From Pseudomonas alkylphenolica (GTDB lineage Bacteria; Pseudomonadota; Gammaproteobacteria; Pseudomonadales; Pseudomonadaceae): a stretch of DNA of 64,000 nucleotides. Location of the stretch: NCBI RefSeq assembly GCF_016009175.1, contig NZ_JADUCM010000002.1, positions 186,001-250,000 on the forward strand, read 5' to 3'. This document shows positions 27,192 to 38,780 of the stretch, piece after piece. The translations under genes were made by a program, and so were the position numbers. The notes below the pieces were generated by a model that did no database searches, had not been told where the DNA came from, and was given only the letters and a program-made list of their open reading frames with translations. How positions within the stretch are numbered: position 1 is the first letter of the stretch; each line of letters starts with the position of its first letter.

Positions 27192-27285
27192 AGAAGGGTA
27201 TTCCCGTTTTGTGGATTGCACGCGTGTCATGGTGCACAGGTTGCAGGACACATGACCAGCGCCAAGATGTTTCCATCTTTTGCTC

Positions 27286-27319
27286 AAAAAGCCGGGGCTG
27301 GCGCTGCGGCGCAGGCCCC
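27286..27319 (-). terminator. Probable terminator downstream of uvrD
   Basis: On the minus strand GGGGCCT...GCGC pairs with GCGC...AGCCCC (27309-27319 with 27294-27304, one mismatch) and is followed by a run of T after GGC (A-run 27286-27290 on the plus strand). It lies between the uvrD stop and the start of the Tim44-like gene. Confidence 0.6.
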
Positions 27320-27371
27320 GCCCGGCGATTGCCGTTAGTCAGGCCCCGCGGATCACAGGGCCCTATCGTTC

Positions 27372-29555
<2,184 letters not shown>

Positions 29556-29778
29556 CCGGGCATTTTAGGGGCGCAGGCAACTCTTGGGCAAACATACAGT
29601 AGAAAAACTTGCCCGCCTGCGCCCGACGGTCATCGGCCTGCAGCCCAAGGCCTGCACGTTTGAGCGCTTTGCGTCGAAAAATGCACGACAGAATTATGAT
29701 CCAGAGCAGTTTGGTCCAGGCGCCTGCTTGTGTATGCTCCGTGCTCGTTTAGGGCTAACCATTACAAGAACACTGCCT

Positions 29779-32658
29779 ATGACACTCGGTTCCGGCGCCG
29801 TCGGCGTGCCTCAAGCGGCACGCAGGCATATTCGCAAGCAATTTGCCACGCAACTCGCGGTGGAGCGTACCCGACTGCTCTACCAGGGCTCGTTGCTGCC
29901 CACTTTGCTCATGCTGCTTAATGGCCTGGTCTGCGCCTGGTTGCTGTGGAACCCGGCACGCTACCTGCTGGTCAGCGTCTGGGTAGTCTGGCTGATGGCG
30001 CTGGTTGCACTGAGAGTCATCCAGGTGGCGGCTTTTGACGCGGCGATGCCCGAACGTCAGGCCCAGCCGACATGGCGGCGGATGTTTCTGCTGGGTTCGG
30101 CGTTCAGTGGCCTGACCCTGGCCAGCGCGGCGATCGCTCTGGTGCCTGTGGATAATTTTGTGCAGCAGGCCTGGGTGTTCGGCCTGCTGGGGGCGGCGAC
30201 CCTGTCCGCCAGTATCGCCTACGCCGTCAGCCTGCCAGCCTTCCTCAGCTTTACCTTGCCCTGCCTGTTGCCACCCATCGCCTTTCTGTTCTGGAAGGGC
30301 GACGAACTGCATCAAGGTTGGGGCTGGTTGGGGCTGATTCTGCTGGTGGCATTGCTGGTGGTTGCCTGGCAGGTCAATCGCCTGATTGAGCGTGGCCTGC
30401 TCAGACGCTTTCAGAATCAGGCCTTGATTGAACACCTGCAGGAGGCGCAGCGCTGCAGTGAACGCCTCAATCAGGCGCTGGCCGGAGAAGTGGAGCAGCG
30501 GCGTCAGGTCGAAGAGCAATTGCGCGAGGCCCAGGCCGGCCTGGAATCACGCGTGGCCCAGCGTGGACAGGAACTGGACCAGGCCAACCATGCCCTGAGC
30601 AAGAGCGAACAACGCCTGGCCCTGGCCCTCGAGGCCAGTGAACTGGGGTTGTGGGACTGGAACCTGGAGACCGACGAGGTTCACCACACCCAGCTACGTG
30701 AGCTGTTCGGCCTTGATCCTGCTGTGGTGCGCAGTGTGCGCAACGACCTCAAGCCGCGCTTGCACCCGGAAGACTTGCCGCTGCTACGGCGAACCCTGGT
30801 CGACCACCTCAAGGGGCGCACCGAGGATTATCGTGTCGAATACCGGATACGCCACAGCCAGGGGCACTGGTGCTGGATCGAGGACCGTGGACGGGCGGTA
30901 GAACACGGCGCCAATGGCACGGTCGTGCGCATGCTGGGCACACGCCGGGATGTCTCCGCACAGAAGGCGCAGGAAGAACAGCAGCGGCTGGCGGCCACAG
31001 TGTTTGAGGCTGCCAGTGAGGGGATTGCCATCCTGGACCCGGACTTTGTGCTGCTGGCGGTCAATCAGTCTTACTGTGATGTCACCGGCTATAACCGTGA
31101 AGAGTTGCTCGCACGCAACGCACTCGAATTGCCGTGCAGTCACGACGCCCGGCGACACAGCCTGGCCATTGAGCAGGCGCTGGAACAGCAGGGGCGCTGG
31201 CAGGGCGAGTTGGTTGAAGCGCGCAAGAATGGCGAGCTGTACCCGCAGTGGCTGCAACTCAACGGGGTACGTGATGCCCGCGGCGTGATCAGTCATATCG
31301 TTGGCTTCTTTACCGACCTCTCGGCACGCCGGGAATCCGAGGAGCGCCTGCGTTATCTGGCGCACTACGACGAACTGACCGGGTTGGCCAACCGGGCGTT
31401 GTTCCGCCTGCGCCTGCATGATGCCAGCCAGCGGGTACGCCTGAATGGCCGCAGCCTGGCGTTGCTGCACATCGACCTGGACCGCTTCAAGTTGCTCAAT
31501 GAGAGCCTGGGCCACGAAGTGGCGGACCAACTGCTGCAGAAAATGGCGCGTCGCATCGCCAGCGCGGTACCGGAAGCGGATACCGTGGCGCGTCTGTCCG
31601 GTGACGAGTTTGCCGTGCTGTTCGATGGCTACAACAACCTGTCCAGCCTGGTGCGGGTGACCACCCGGCTGCTGGACAAACTGCGTGTGCCACAGCGTCT
31701 GGATGGACATGAGGTAGTGATCAGCGCGTCGGTCGGCATCAGTGTATTGTCGGATGCCACCTTCGACCTGAGCGCCCTGGTCAGTCAGGCCGACATGGCC
31801 AAGCAGCATGCCAAGCACCTGGGGGGCGACAGTTTCCAGTTCTATACCGAGAGCCTGCGTGCCAGCACCCTCGAACGCCTGCAGCTTGAGAACCACCTGC
31901 GCAAGGCCATCGAGGAGCGTCAGTTGCTGGTCTACTACCAGCCCAAGTTGTGCCTGCGTAAAGGTCAGTTGCTGGCTGCCGAAGCACTGGTGCGCTGGCA
32001 GCATCCAGAATGGGGCATGGTGCCACCGAGCGAGTTCATCGGCCTGGCCGAAGAAACCGGGCTGATTGCGCCGATTGGTGAGTTCGTCCTGCGCCAGGCT
32101 TGCTGGCAGGCGTGTGAGTGGCAGCGCCAGGGGCTGACGCCGATCCGGGTGTCGGTCAATCTCTCTGTGTACCAGTTGCGTCAGGGCAAGCTGGTCAGCC
32201 TGGTGCGTCAGGTCCTCAAGGAAAGCGGCCTGGCGCCGCACCTGCTGGAGCTGGAACTGACCGAGAGCCAGTTGCTCGACAGCGTCGAGCACATCATCAC
32301 CACCTTTGCGCAATTGCATGAACTGGGGGTCAAGCTGGCGATCGATGACTTTGGCACCGGCTATTCATCGCTCAGCTACCTCAAGCGTTTCCCGGTGGAT
32401 TACGTCAAAATCGACCAGGCGTTTATCCGTGGGCTGCATGAAGGCAGCGAAGACGCCGCGATCACCCGGGCGATCATTGCCATGGCCAAGAGTCTGGACC
32501 TGAAAGTGGTAGCCGAGGGCGTGGAAACCCGCGAGCAACTGGCCTTGCTGCGCGAGCAGGGGTGCGACGAAGTGCAGGGTTACCTGATCAGCAAACCGCT
32601 GGATGCCACGTCGTTCAGTGAGCTGCTCGGCAGCAGCACGGCCCGCTTCCTCGGCTAG
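29779..32658 (+). CDS. Membrane PAS-PAS-GGDEF-EAL cyclic-di-GMP protein
   Basis: Predicted bifunctional c-di-GMP protein of 959 residues. Five to seven N-terminal membrane segments (about 30-200) are followed by a coiled coil (about 215-280), two PAS domains (about 285-400, [22 protein letters not shown]; and 405-520, [19 protein letters not shown]), a GGDEF domain (about 535-690) and an EAL domain (about 700-950). The cyclase signature reads SGDEF, a variant often still active. The EAL residues look intact: [25 protein letters not shown] and VVAEGVET. The start at 29779 follows the last upstream stretch of non-family sequence. A 15-bp inverted repeat spans its stop codon. Confidence 0.88.
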   Translation: MTLGSGAVGVPQAARRHIRKQFATQLAVERTRLLYQGSLLPTLLMLLNGLVCAWLLWNPARYLLVSVWVVWLMALVALRVIQVAAFDAAMPERQAQPTWRRMFLLGSAFSGLTLASAAIALVPVDNFVQQAWVFGLLGAATLSASIAYAVSLPAFLSFTLPCLLPPIAFLFWKGDELHQGWGWLGLILLVALLVVAWQVNRLIERGLLRRFQNQALIEHLQEAQRCSERLNQALAGEVEQRRQVEEQLREAQAGLESRVAQRGQELDQANHALSKSEQRLALALEASELGLWDWNLETDEVHHTQLRELFGLDPAVVRSVRNDLKPRLHPEDLPLLRRTLVDHLKGRTEDYRVEYRIRHSQGHWCWIEDRGRAVEHGANGTVVRMLGTRRDVSAQKAQEEQQRLAATVFEAASEGIAILDPDFVLLAVNQSYCDVTGYNREELLARNALELPCSHDARRHSLAIEQALEQQGRWQGELVEARKNGELYPQWLQLNGVRDARGVISHIVGFFTDLSARRESEERLRYLAHYDELTGLANRALFRLRLHDASQRVRLNGRSLALLHIDLDRFKLLNESLGHEVADQLLQKMARRIASAVPEADTVARLSGDEFAVLFDGYNNLSSLVRVTTRLLDKLRVPQRLDGHEVVISASVGISVLSDATFDLSALVSQADMAKQHAKHLGGDSFQFYTESLRASTLERLQLENHLRKAIEERQLLVYYQPKLCLRKGQLLAAEALVRWQHPEWGMVPPSEFIGLAEETGLIAPIGEFVLRQACWQACEWQRQGLTPIRVSVNLSVYQLRQGKLVSLVRQVLKESGLAPHLLELELTESQLLDSVEHIITTFAQLHELGVKLAIDDFGTGYSSLSYLKRFPVDYVKIDQAFIRGLHEGSEDAAITRAIIAMAKSLDLKVVAEGVETREQLALLREQGCDEVQGYLISKPLDATSFSELLGSSTARFLG

Positions 32659-32672
32659 CGGGCCGTGCTGCT
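32632..32672. terminator. Hairpin spanning the stop codon of the GGDEF/EAL gene
   Basis: Perfect 15-nt arms at 32632-32646 and 32658-32672 flank an 11-nt loop that contains most of the TAG stop (32656-32658). The arm reads AGCAGCACGGCCCGC. No T-run follows. It lies in a 24-bp convergent gap and could stop transcription from either side. Confidence 0.6.
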
Positions 32673-32682
32673 GGCTAAAGCG

Positions 32683-33006
32683 TCAGCTGGTGGTAATGAC
32701 TTTTTTGACCGTGATCAGTCGCTTGCCGTCGTGCAGGATGTTCACCCACGGGATTTCGCTATGATCGCCAGGCAGTTCGAAGCACACTTCTTTATCGGTC
32801 AACACGCTCAGGAATGAACCCGTTTCTTCCTCCAGCTTGAGCTCCAGGTTCAATGCATAGGATTTATCTTGAATGCGGGCTTGTTCAAGTACCGGCTTGA
32901 TCCCTGGGTGAGCGACAGTGACCGTGCCGCGCACACGGAAGCAGGCTCCGTCCGGGCCCGGCATCAGATCGTTTTGAAGAGTCCAGTCTTTGGTTTCGAT
33001 GGTCAT
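32683..33006 (-). CDS. Conserved small protein of unknown function (paralog of 35536-35847)
   Basis: Cytoplasmic protein of 107 residues with no motif that I recognise. It starts MTIETKDWTLQND and is predicted mostly beta. It resembles the 103-residue protein at 35536-35847, which starts MKIETGTWNALRI; both keep an R-x-x-G-x-V block near residue 25 and an I-x-V-x-x-x-G-x-x-L block near the C-terminus. The two genes flank zwf and the RpiR regulator on the same strand. It lies 84 bp downstream of zwf and may be cotranscribed with it. Confidence 0.7.
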   Translation of the reverse strand: MTIETKDWTLQNDLMPGPDGACFRVRGTVTVAHPGIKPVLEQARIQDKSYALNLELKLEEETGSFLSVLTDKEVCFELPGDHSEIPWVNILHDGKRLITVKKVITTS

Positions 33007-33090
33007 GGTGTTACTCCTTATGATGGTCTGCAACGTCTGTTGCAGATCCATCTTCCGGTGATCACGGCGTCCAATGGAGCTGGAAAACCT

Positions 33091-34542
33091 TCAATCGTGC
33101 CAGGCACTGCCCTTACGGGCCAACAGGCTATGGGCCTGGTCCGGCCCGTTGGAGCCGGCCGGGTAGGGCCGGGGCGCCTGAAAGTGTTCTTGCCAGCCAT
33201 TGAGGATCGGGTCGATCCAGGCCCAGGCAGCCTCGACTTCATCGCGGCGCATGAACAGTGTTGAGTCACCATCGAGCACATCCAGCAGCAGGCGCTCGTA
33301 AGCGTCCCAGCGGCGGGTCTGGCCAAATACCTGAGCGAGGTTGAGGTTCAGCTCAACGGGTTCCAGGCGCATCCCTTTGCCGGGCGTCTTCGTCATCATC
33401 TGCAGGCTGATGCGCTCATCAGGCTGCAACTGGATGAGCAACTGGTTGGCCTGGTCGCCTTCGAACAGACGATGGGGCACCGGCTTGAACTGAATGACAA
33501 TTTGCGAGGAGCGTTTGCCCAGGCGTTTGCCGGTGCGCAGGTAAAAGGGCACACCCGCCCAGCGCCAGGTATCGATATGGGCCTCAACGGCTACGAACGT
33601 CTCGGTATCACTGTCGTTGTCGACATCTTTTTCGAAATAGTAGGCCGGCACTTCCTGGCCACCGATCTTGCCGGCGCTGTATTGGCCGCGCACGGTCTTG
33701 TCCTGCACGTCCTGGCCACTGATGGGCTTGAGGGCCTTGAGGATCTTCACCTTTTCGTCACGCACCGCTTCAGCTTCAAACTGTGCAGGAGGCTCCATTG
33801 CTACAAGGCACAGCAGCTGCAGCAGGTGATTCTGCAGCATGTCGCGGGTGGCGCCGGCGCGATCGTAATAGGCCCCGCGGTTTTCGACGCCCAGGGTTTC
33901 ACAGACGCTGATCTGCACGTGATCGATCTGGCTGTTGCGCCACACCGGCTCCAGCAACGCATTGGCAAAGCGCAGGGCCATCAGGTTCTGCACCGTTTCC
34001 TTGCCCAGGTAGTGATCGATGCGAAACACCTGCGACTCGTCGAATACCGCACCGATGGCCTGGTTGATCGCAGTGGCTGACTCCAGTGAGTGGCCAATGG
34101 GCTTCTCCAGAACGATGCGCGCTTCGCTTTCGGCCAGCCCGGCCACTTTCAGGTGGTTGGCGATGGGCACGAACAGATTGGGGGCGGTGGCCAGGTAGTA
34201 AATCCGGGTCAGTCCGCCGGGCTCACCGAGAAAACGCGACAGGCGGCCGAAGTCGGCGCTTTGCGATGCGTCCATGGCGAAGTAGTCCAGGCGTGCGGAA
34301 AAGCGTGCCCAGACATCCTCGTCGAAGTCATTGCGGGCAATCTGGGCGCGGCAACGGCGTTCGGCAAGTTTGAGATAGTCATTACGCGGGAGCGGTCGTC
34401 GGGCCAGGGCGATAATGCGCACGGCGATGTGCAGGCGCCCCTCGCGATACAGGTGATAGAGCGCCGGAAGCAGCTTGTGCAGGGCCAGATCACCGGTGCC
34501 GCCGAACACCATGATGTCGCAAGGGATAGTCAATACCACCAC
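33091..34542 (-). CDS. zwf: Glucose-6-phosphate 1-dehydrogenase
   Basis: NAD(P)+-dependent oxidation of glucose 6-phosphate to 6-phosphogluconolactone, feeding the Entner-Doudoroff and pentose phosphate routes. It has 483 residues. The cofactor site is FGGTGDLALHKLLPALY (about 13-29) and the substrate site is RIDHYLGKETVQN. The start is uncertain: GTG at 34542 and the next GTG are very close to the AGGAG ribosome site, while TTG at 34533, 10 bp after it, would give the family-like MTIPCDIMVFGG. It is divergent from a HexR-like regulator with a HexR-like palindrome between them. P. putida has more than one zwf; this is not the copy beside edd/glk. Confidence 0.92.
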   Translation of the reverse strand: MVVLTIPCDIMVFGGTGDLALHKLLPALYHLYREGRLHIAVRIIALARRPLPRNDYLKLAERRCRAQIARNDFDEDVWARFSARLDYFAMDASQSADFGRLSRFLGEPGGLTRIYYLATAPNLFVPIANHLKVAGLAESEARIVLEKPIGHSLESATAINQAIGAVFDESQVFRIDHYLGKETVQNLMALRFANALLEPVWRNSQIDHVQISVCETLGVENRGAYYDRAGATRDMLQNHLLQLLCLVAMEPPAQFEAEAVRDEKVKILKALKPISGQDVQDKTVRGQYSAGKIGGQEVPAYYFEKDVDNDSDTETFVAVEAHIDTWRWAGVPFYLRTGKRLGKRSSQIVIQFKPVPHRLFEGDQANQLLIQLQPDERISLQMMTKTPGKGMRLEPVELNLNLAQVFGQTRRWDAYERLLLDVLDGDSTLFMRRDEVEAAWAWIDPILNGWQEHFQAPRPYPAGSNGPDQAHSLLARKGSAWHD

Positions 34543-34578
34543 TCTCCTAGTTCGTTTAGCTGGGCGGGTCGCCGGTCA

Positions 34579-34593
34579 TGTAGTATAACTACA
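34579..34593. promoter_or_regulatory. HexR-like operator between zwf and the RpiR regulator
   Basis: TGTAGTATAACTACA is a perfect 6-3-6 palindrome and fits the HexR consensus TGTARTwwwAYTACA. It lies 36 bp from the zwf start and 44 bp from the regulator start, so one site could control both. Confidence 0.75.
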
Positions 34594-34637
34594 AGAAAGC
34601 TACAACCCGGTCAGTCGATCATAACCGAGTCCTGCCC

Positions 34638-35504
34638 TTGAATCTGTTGCAACACATCGCCCAGTCGCGCCATCTGCTACGCAAATCGGAACTGAAGGTT
34701 GCCGATCACGTGCTGCTTGATCCTGCAGCCGTCATGCACAGCTCGATGGCCGATCTTGCCCATAGCGTTGGTATCAGCGAGCCGACCATCGTGCGCTTTT
34801 GCCGAGCTATCGGCTGTTCAGGCTTTCAGGACCTCAAGCTCAAATTGGCCCAGAGCCTGGCAGCGGGCGCCAGCTTCGGCCAGTTCGCGATTCATGAAGA
34901 CGACTCGGTCGCTGACTACAGCCTGAAAATTTTCGACACCACCCTGCATACGCTGATGGAGGTGCGCGAGCATCTCGACCCCCAGGCGTTGCAACGTGCA
35001 GTGTCCGCCATGGCCCAGGCCCAGCGCGTCGAATTCTATGGTTTTGGTGCGTCCGGTGCGGTGGCGGCGGATGCCCAGCACAAGTTCTTCCGCTTGCTGC
35101 TGACGGCGGCGGCGTATTCCGATCCGCACATGCAGGCAATGTCGGCGGTCACGCTCAAGCCCGGCGATGTAGCCATCTGCATTTCCCAGTCCGGGCGCTC
35201 CAAAGACCTGCTGATCACTGCCAACCTGGTGCGTGAAAGCGGTGCAACGCTGATTACCCTGTGCCCGAGCCAGACGCCACTGGCCGAACTGTCGACCGTC
35301 AACCTGGCGATCGATGTGCACGAAGACACCGAGATCTATACGCCCCTGACTTCGCGTATCGCCCACCTGGTAGTGATCGACGTGTTGGCCATGGGAGTGG
35401 CGATGGCCCGTGGCCCAAGCCTGGTCAACCATCTCAAGAGCGTTAAGCGCAGCCTGCGCAGCTTGCGCCTGTCGCCCAAGTCGGTGAAGGCGTTCGACGA
35501 CTGA
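34638..35504 (+). CDS. RpiR/HexR-type transcriptional regulator
   Basis: Sugar-phosphate-responsive repressor of 288 residues. An N-terminal RpiR helix-turn-helix (about 1-75, with MADLAHSVGISEPTIVRFCRAIGCSGFQDLKLKLAQSLA) is followed by a SIS sugar-phosphate-binding domain (about 120-260, VEFYGFGASGAVAADAQHKFFRL and ICISQSGRSKDLL). The overall match is to HexR, whose ligand is 2-keto-3-deoxy-6-phosphogluconate. The start is TTG at 34638; no in-frame ATG upstream keeps the family start, and the ribosome site is weak. It probably regulates the divergent zwf and itself through the palindrome at 34579-34593. P. putida has a main HexR elsewhere, so this is probably a paralog. Confidence 0.88.
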   Translation: MNLLQHIAQSRHLLRKSELKVADHVLLDPAAVMHSSMADLAHSVGISEPTIVRFCRAIGCSGFQDLKLKLAQSLAAGASFGQFAIHEDDSVADYSLKIFDTTLHTLMEVREHLDPQALQRAVSAMAQAQRVEFYGFGASGAVAADAQHKFFRLLLTAAAYSDPHMQAMSAVTLKPGDVAICISQSGRSKDLLITANLVRESGATLITLCPSQTPLAELSTVNLAIDVHEDTEIYTPLTSRIAHLVVIDVLAMGVAMARGPSLVNHLKSVKRSLRSLRLSPKSVKAFDD

Positions 35505-35535
35505 GACTGCATTGACCCCGGCGGTCGCCAAGCTA

Positions 35536-35847
35536 TCAGCCGGCCTCGGCATCGAGTACCAAGTTGGCCAACGTATGTCCCTGGTGGCTGATTTCTATTG
35601 GTGTGCGCCCGGTGCGATTGCTTATCGTGCAAGACACCGCATGAATTGGAAGCTGTACCGTCAGGTCCGGGGCTGGCTCCGCTTCAAGTCTGAAGCATTC
35701 AGGAAAATCGGCAGCTTTTCTTTGGCCTTCATGGATCAGGGACGGTGTGCTGTCGAGTGCCGAAATTACTGAGCCGGTTACCATTATTCTGGTTGTACCG
35801 TCTATGTTGATGCGCAGGGCATTCCACGTACCGGTTTCGATTTTCAT
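35536..35847 (-). CDS. Conserved small protein of unknown function (paralog of 32683-33006)
   Basis: Protein of 103 residues that I do not recognise, related to the one at 32683-33006. It begins MKIETGTWNALRINIDGTTRIMVTGSV in two blocks and has a predicted mostly beta structure. The ATG at 35847 has a GGAG ribosome site 7 bp upstream; the longer open frame upstream has no support. It converges on the RpiR gene (31 bp between stops). Confidence 0.7.
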   Translation of the reverse strand: MKIETGTWNALRINIDGTTRIMVTGSVISALDSTPSLIHEGQRKAADFPECFRLEAEPAPDLTVQLPIHAVSCTISNRTGRTPIEISHQGHTLANLVLDAEAG

Positions 35848-36042
35848 GGGGTTCTCCGTTGGCTTTTGGGCGCGGCTTTTTGCCGCCACGAAATTATTCA
35901 TCCGCCACCGAAACGAAGGCATCTGGACAGGTTTCTCGCAGTTATTGCAGAGAAATTCACCGTTTTGTAATCGAGGTGGCACCAAACCGTAAAACCTGAG
36001 GGCCACTCTGAAACTCCCCGCACTCGATCAGGGAGATATGCA

Positions 36043-36261
36043 ATGGCTCGTGAATTCGATGGCTCGTATCAACCCAACGCCAAGTCCCGCAAGCAGCAGG
36101 AGAAAGATCAGCGCCGCATGGAGTTTCGCCGCGCGATCGAAAGCTACTCCGAGCAACGGCGCCTGCTTCAGGAAATAGCCGATTTTCCGGAGCTGCAGGC
36201 CATCAGCGTGTGGCAGGTATCGGCGGCAGATTCCCAGAAAATCGCTCAACAAGCTCGCTGA
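36043..36261 (+). CDS. Small charged conserved protein
   Basis: Cytoplasmic protein of 72 residues, rich in Arg, Lys, Glu and Gln and predicted helical (SRKQQEKDQRRMEFRRAIESYSEQRRLLQEIADFPEL). No family function is known to me. An AGGGAG ribosome site precedes the ATG. Its 3' end overlaps the 3' end of the convergent LysR gene pycR by 59 bp, unusual for two real genes; in the P. putida group a small ORF in this position beside the regulator is conserved as far as I recall, which supports it. Confidence 0.6.
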   Translation: MAREFDGSYQPNAKSRKQQEKDQRRMEFRRAIESYSEQRRLLQEIADFPELQAISVWQVSAADSQKIAQQAR

Positions 36262-37165
36262 TTTGCGCACGTTCGCTACGGATAAACGCAAGAAAGGCCA
36301 AGGCTACCGGCGATTGCCGCTTGGCCTTGGATTGCACCACGCACCAGCTTCGGTACAGGGGTAGCTCTTCGATCGGTAGCTCGCGCAAGATGCCCGTGGC
36401 TAGCTCCAGGTTCAGTGCGTGACGGGTCAGCAGGGCAATGCCCAGCCCGGCAATCACGCATTCACGCTGGGCATCGGCCGAGGCGACCTCAAGGGTCTGG
36501 GTGAAGTGCACGCGCTTGTCCTTGAAGTACTCTTCGCAAGCCTTGCGGGTGCCCGAACCTTGCTCGCGAACCAGCAGGGTATGCGGTTCCAGGTCCTGCA
36601 GGCGCAGCTTCTCCAGCTTGCACAGAGGGTGATCGGGCGGCGCCACGGCGACAATCGGGTTGTTCAGGAACGGTAAAAATTCCAGGCCCATGTCCTGGGG
36701 CACCATGGACATGATGATCAGGTCGTCGCGGTTGTCCGACAGGCGGCGGATGGCCTGGGCCCGATTGACCACAGTAAGGGTAAGATTGACTTCAGGGTGC
36801 TGGCGCTTGAAGGCGGCGAACAGGTGCGGGACGAAGTACTTGGCGCTGGATTCCACAGCCAGTTTCAGCTGACCCTGCAGCGAGCCCTGCATGTCGGACA
36901 GCTGCATGTCGAGGCTTTCCAGGCGGCCGAAAATGTCGCGGCTGGCGCGTTGCAGGGCCTCGGCGGCTTCCGTCAGGTAGAGTTTTTTGCCGACGTACTC
37001 GAACAGCGGCTGGCCGACCAATTCTTCGAGTTGGCGGATTTGTAGACTAACGGCGGGTTGCGTCAGGCTCATCTCGTCGGCTGCGCGGCTGTAAGAGCGC
37101 AAATCACAGACCTCATTGAAGATCTGCAATTGACGCAATGTCATACGCATCAATGACTTACGCAT
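36203..37165 (-). CDS. pycR: LysR-family regulator of pyruvate carboxylase (PycR-like)
   Basis: LysR-type regulator of 320 residues. The N-terminal winged helix-turn-helix is MTLRQLQIFNEVCDLRSYSRAADEMSLTQPAVSLQIRQLEE in overlapping pieces (about 8-48), followed by a periplasmic-binding-type effector domain (about 95-300). It is divergent from pycA with a 188-bp gap, the classic layout for a LysR regulator and its target; PycR of P. aeruginosa occupies the same position. Several start codons are possible (Met1, 6 or 8). The last 59 bp overlap a small convergent gene. Confidence 0.82.
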   Translation of the reverse strand: MRKSLMRMTLRQLQIFNEVCDLRSYSRAADEMSLTQPAVSLQIRQLEELVGQPLFEYVGKKLYLTEAAEALQRASRDIFGRLESLDMQLSDMQGSLQGQLKLAVESSAKYFVPHLFAAFKRQHPEVNLTLTVVNRAQAIRRLSDNRDDLIIMSMVPQDMGLEFLPFLNNPIVAVAPPDHPLCKLEKLRLQDLEPHTLLVREQGSGTRKACEEYFKDKRVHFTQTLEVASADAQRECVIAGLGIALLTRHALNLELATGILRELPIEELPLYRSWCVVQSKAKRQSPVALAFLAFIRSERAQISELVERFSGNLPPIPATR

Positions 37166-37353
37166 TTTTTTATTGTCTCGGCAAAACCTTGTAACAGCAC
37201 TATAAGCTTTTGCTAATGCACACCCTAATAAATATTGATTTTTGTTTATCCAGAGACAGCGCTAGGGTAAAGATGCGACTGGCCAGCGACGATTGGTCAC
37301 GCGCCGACCGGCTTTGCCGACTCGTTTGTTCTAGCGGCCTTGGGAATACTCCA

Positions 37354-38769
37354 GTGATAAAAAAGATCCTGATCGCCAACCGCGGTGAAATTGCTGTTCG
37401 AATCGTGCGTGCCTGCGCCGAGATGGGCATTCGCTCCGTGGCGATCTACTCCGACGCCGACCGCCACGCCTTGCACGTCAAACGTGCCGACGAGGCTCAC
37501 AGCATTGGTGCCGAGCCCCTGGCCGGTTACCTGAACCCGCGCAAGCTGGTGAACCTTGCAGTGGAAACCGGTTGTGATGCCTTGCATCCCGGTTACGGTT
37601 TTCTGTCAGAGAACGCTGAGCTTGCAGACATTTGTGCCGAGCGCGGTATCAAGTTCATCGGGCCGGCAGCCGAAGTCATTCGCCGCATGGGCGACAAGAC
37701 CGAAGCCCGCCGCAGCATGATCAAGGCCGGTGTACCGGTCACGCCGGGCACCGAAGGCAACGTTGCCGACATCCATGAAGCCCTTTCCGAAGGCGAGCGC
37801 ATCGGTTATCCGGTGATGCTCAAGGCGACATCGGGTGGTGGTGGCCGCGGTATTCGTCGCTGCAACAGCCGCGAGGAGCTGGAACAGGCATTCCCACGAG
37901 TGATTTCCGAAGCGACCAAAGCGTTCGGTTCGGCAGAAGTCTTCCTGGAAAAATGCATCGTCAACCCGAAACACATCGAGGCGCAGATCCTTGGCGACAG
38001 CTTCGGCAACGTTGTGCACCTGTTCGAGCGCGACTGCTCGATCCAGCGTCGCAACCAGAAGCTCATCGAGATTGCCCCAAGCCCGCAGCTGACTCCTGAA
38101 CAGCGCGCCTATATCGGCGACCTGTCGGTGCGCGCAGCCAAGGCCGTCGGCTATGAGAACGCCGGTACCGTGGAGTTTCTGCTCGCCGATGGCGAGGTGT
38201 ACTTCATGGAGATGAACACCCGGGTGCAGGTGGAACACACCATCACCGAAGAAATCACCGGTATCGACATCGTTCGCGAGCAGATCCGGATTGCCTCGGG
38301 CCTGCCGCTGTCGGTCAAGCAGGAAGATATCCAGCACCGCGGCTTTGCCCTGCAGTTCCGGATCAACGCTGAAGACCCGAAGAACAACTTTTTGCCCAGC
38401 TTCGGCAAGATCACCCGTTACTACGCACCCGGCGGCCCCGGCGTACGTACCGATACGGCGATCTACACCGGCTACACCATTCCACCGTTCTATGACTCCA
38501 TGTGCCTGAAACTGGTGGTCTGGGCGTTGACCTGGGAAGAAGCCATGGACCGTGGCCTGCGCGCCCTGGACGACATGCGCGTGCAAGGGGTGAAGACCAC
38601 CGCCGCGTATTACCAGGAAATCCTGCGCAATCCGGAATTCCGTAGTGGCCAGTTCAATACCAGCTTTGTTGAAAGCCATCCGGAACTGACCAACTACTCG
38701 ATCAAGCGCAAACCCGAAGAGCTGGCCCTGGCCATCGCTGCCGCCATTGCCGCCCACGCAGGCCTGTGA
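37354..38769 (+). CDS. pycA: Pyruvate carboxylase subunit A (biotin carboxylase)
   Basis: ATP-dependent carboxylation of the biotin carried by the partner subunit. It has 471 residues with the biotin carboxylase N-terminal domain (IKKILIANRGEIAVRIVRA), the ATP-grasp domain (GGGGRGIRRC glycine loop, near 160-170, and EMNTRVQVEHTITE) and the C-terminal domain. GTG at 37354 is chosen as start because MIKKILIANRGE is the invariant family start. It is 11 bp upstream of pycB. Together they make oxaloacetate from pyruvate to refill the TCA cycle. The paralogous AccC of fatty acid synthesis is elsewhere. Confidence 0.93.
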   Translation: MIKKILIANRGEIAVRIVRACAEMGIRSVAIYSDADRHALHVKRADEAHSIGAEPLAGYLNPRKLVNLAVETGCDALHPGYGFLSENAELADICAERGIKFIGPAAEVIRRMGDKTEARRSMIKAGVPVTPGTEGNVADIHEALSEGERIGYPVMLKATSGGGGRGIRRCNSREELEQAFPRVISEATKAFGSAEVFLEKCIVNPKHIEAQILGDSFGNVVHLFERDCSIQRRNQKLIEIAPSPQLTPEQRAYIGDLSVRAAKAVGYENAGTVEFLLADGEVYFMEMNTRVQVEHTITEEITGIDIVREQIRIASGLPLSVKQEDIQHRGFALQFRINAEDPKNNFLPSFGKITRYYAPGGPGVRTDTAIYTGYTIPPFYDSMCLKLVVWALTWEEAMDRGLRALDDMRVQGVKTTAAYYQEILRNPEFRSGQFNTSFVESHPELTNYSIKRKPEELALAIAAAIAAHAGL

Positions 38770-38780
38770 GGAATCCCATA

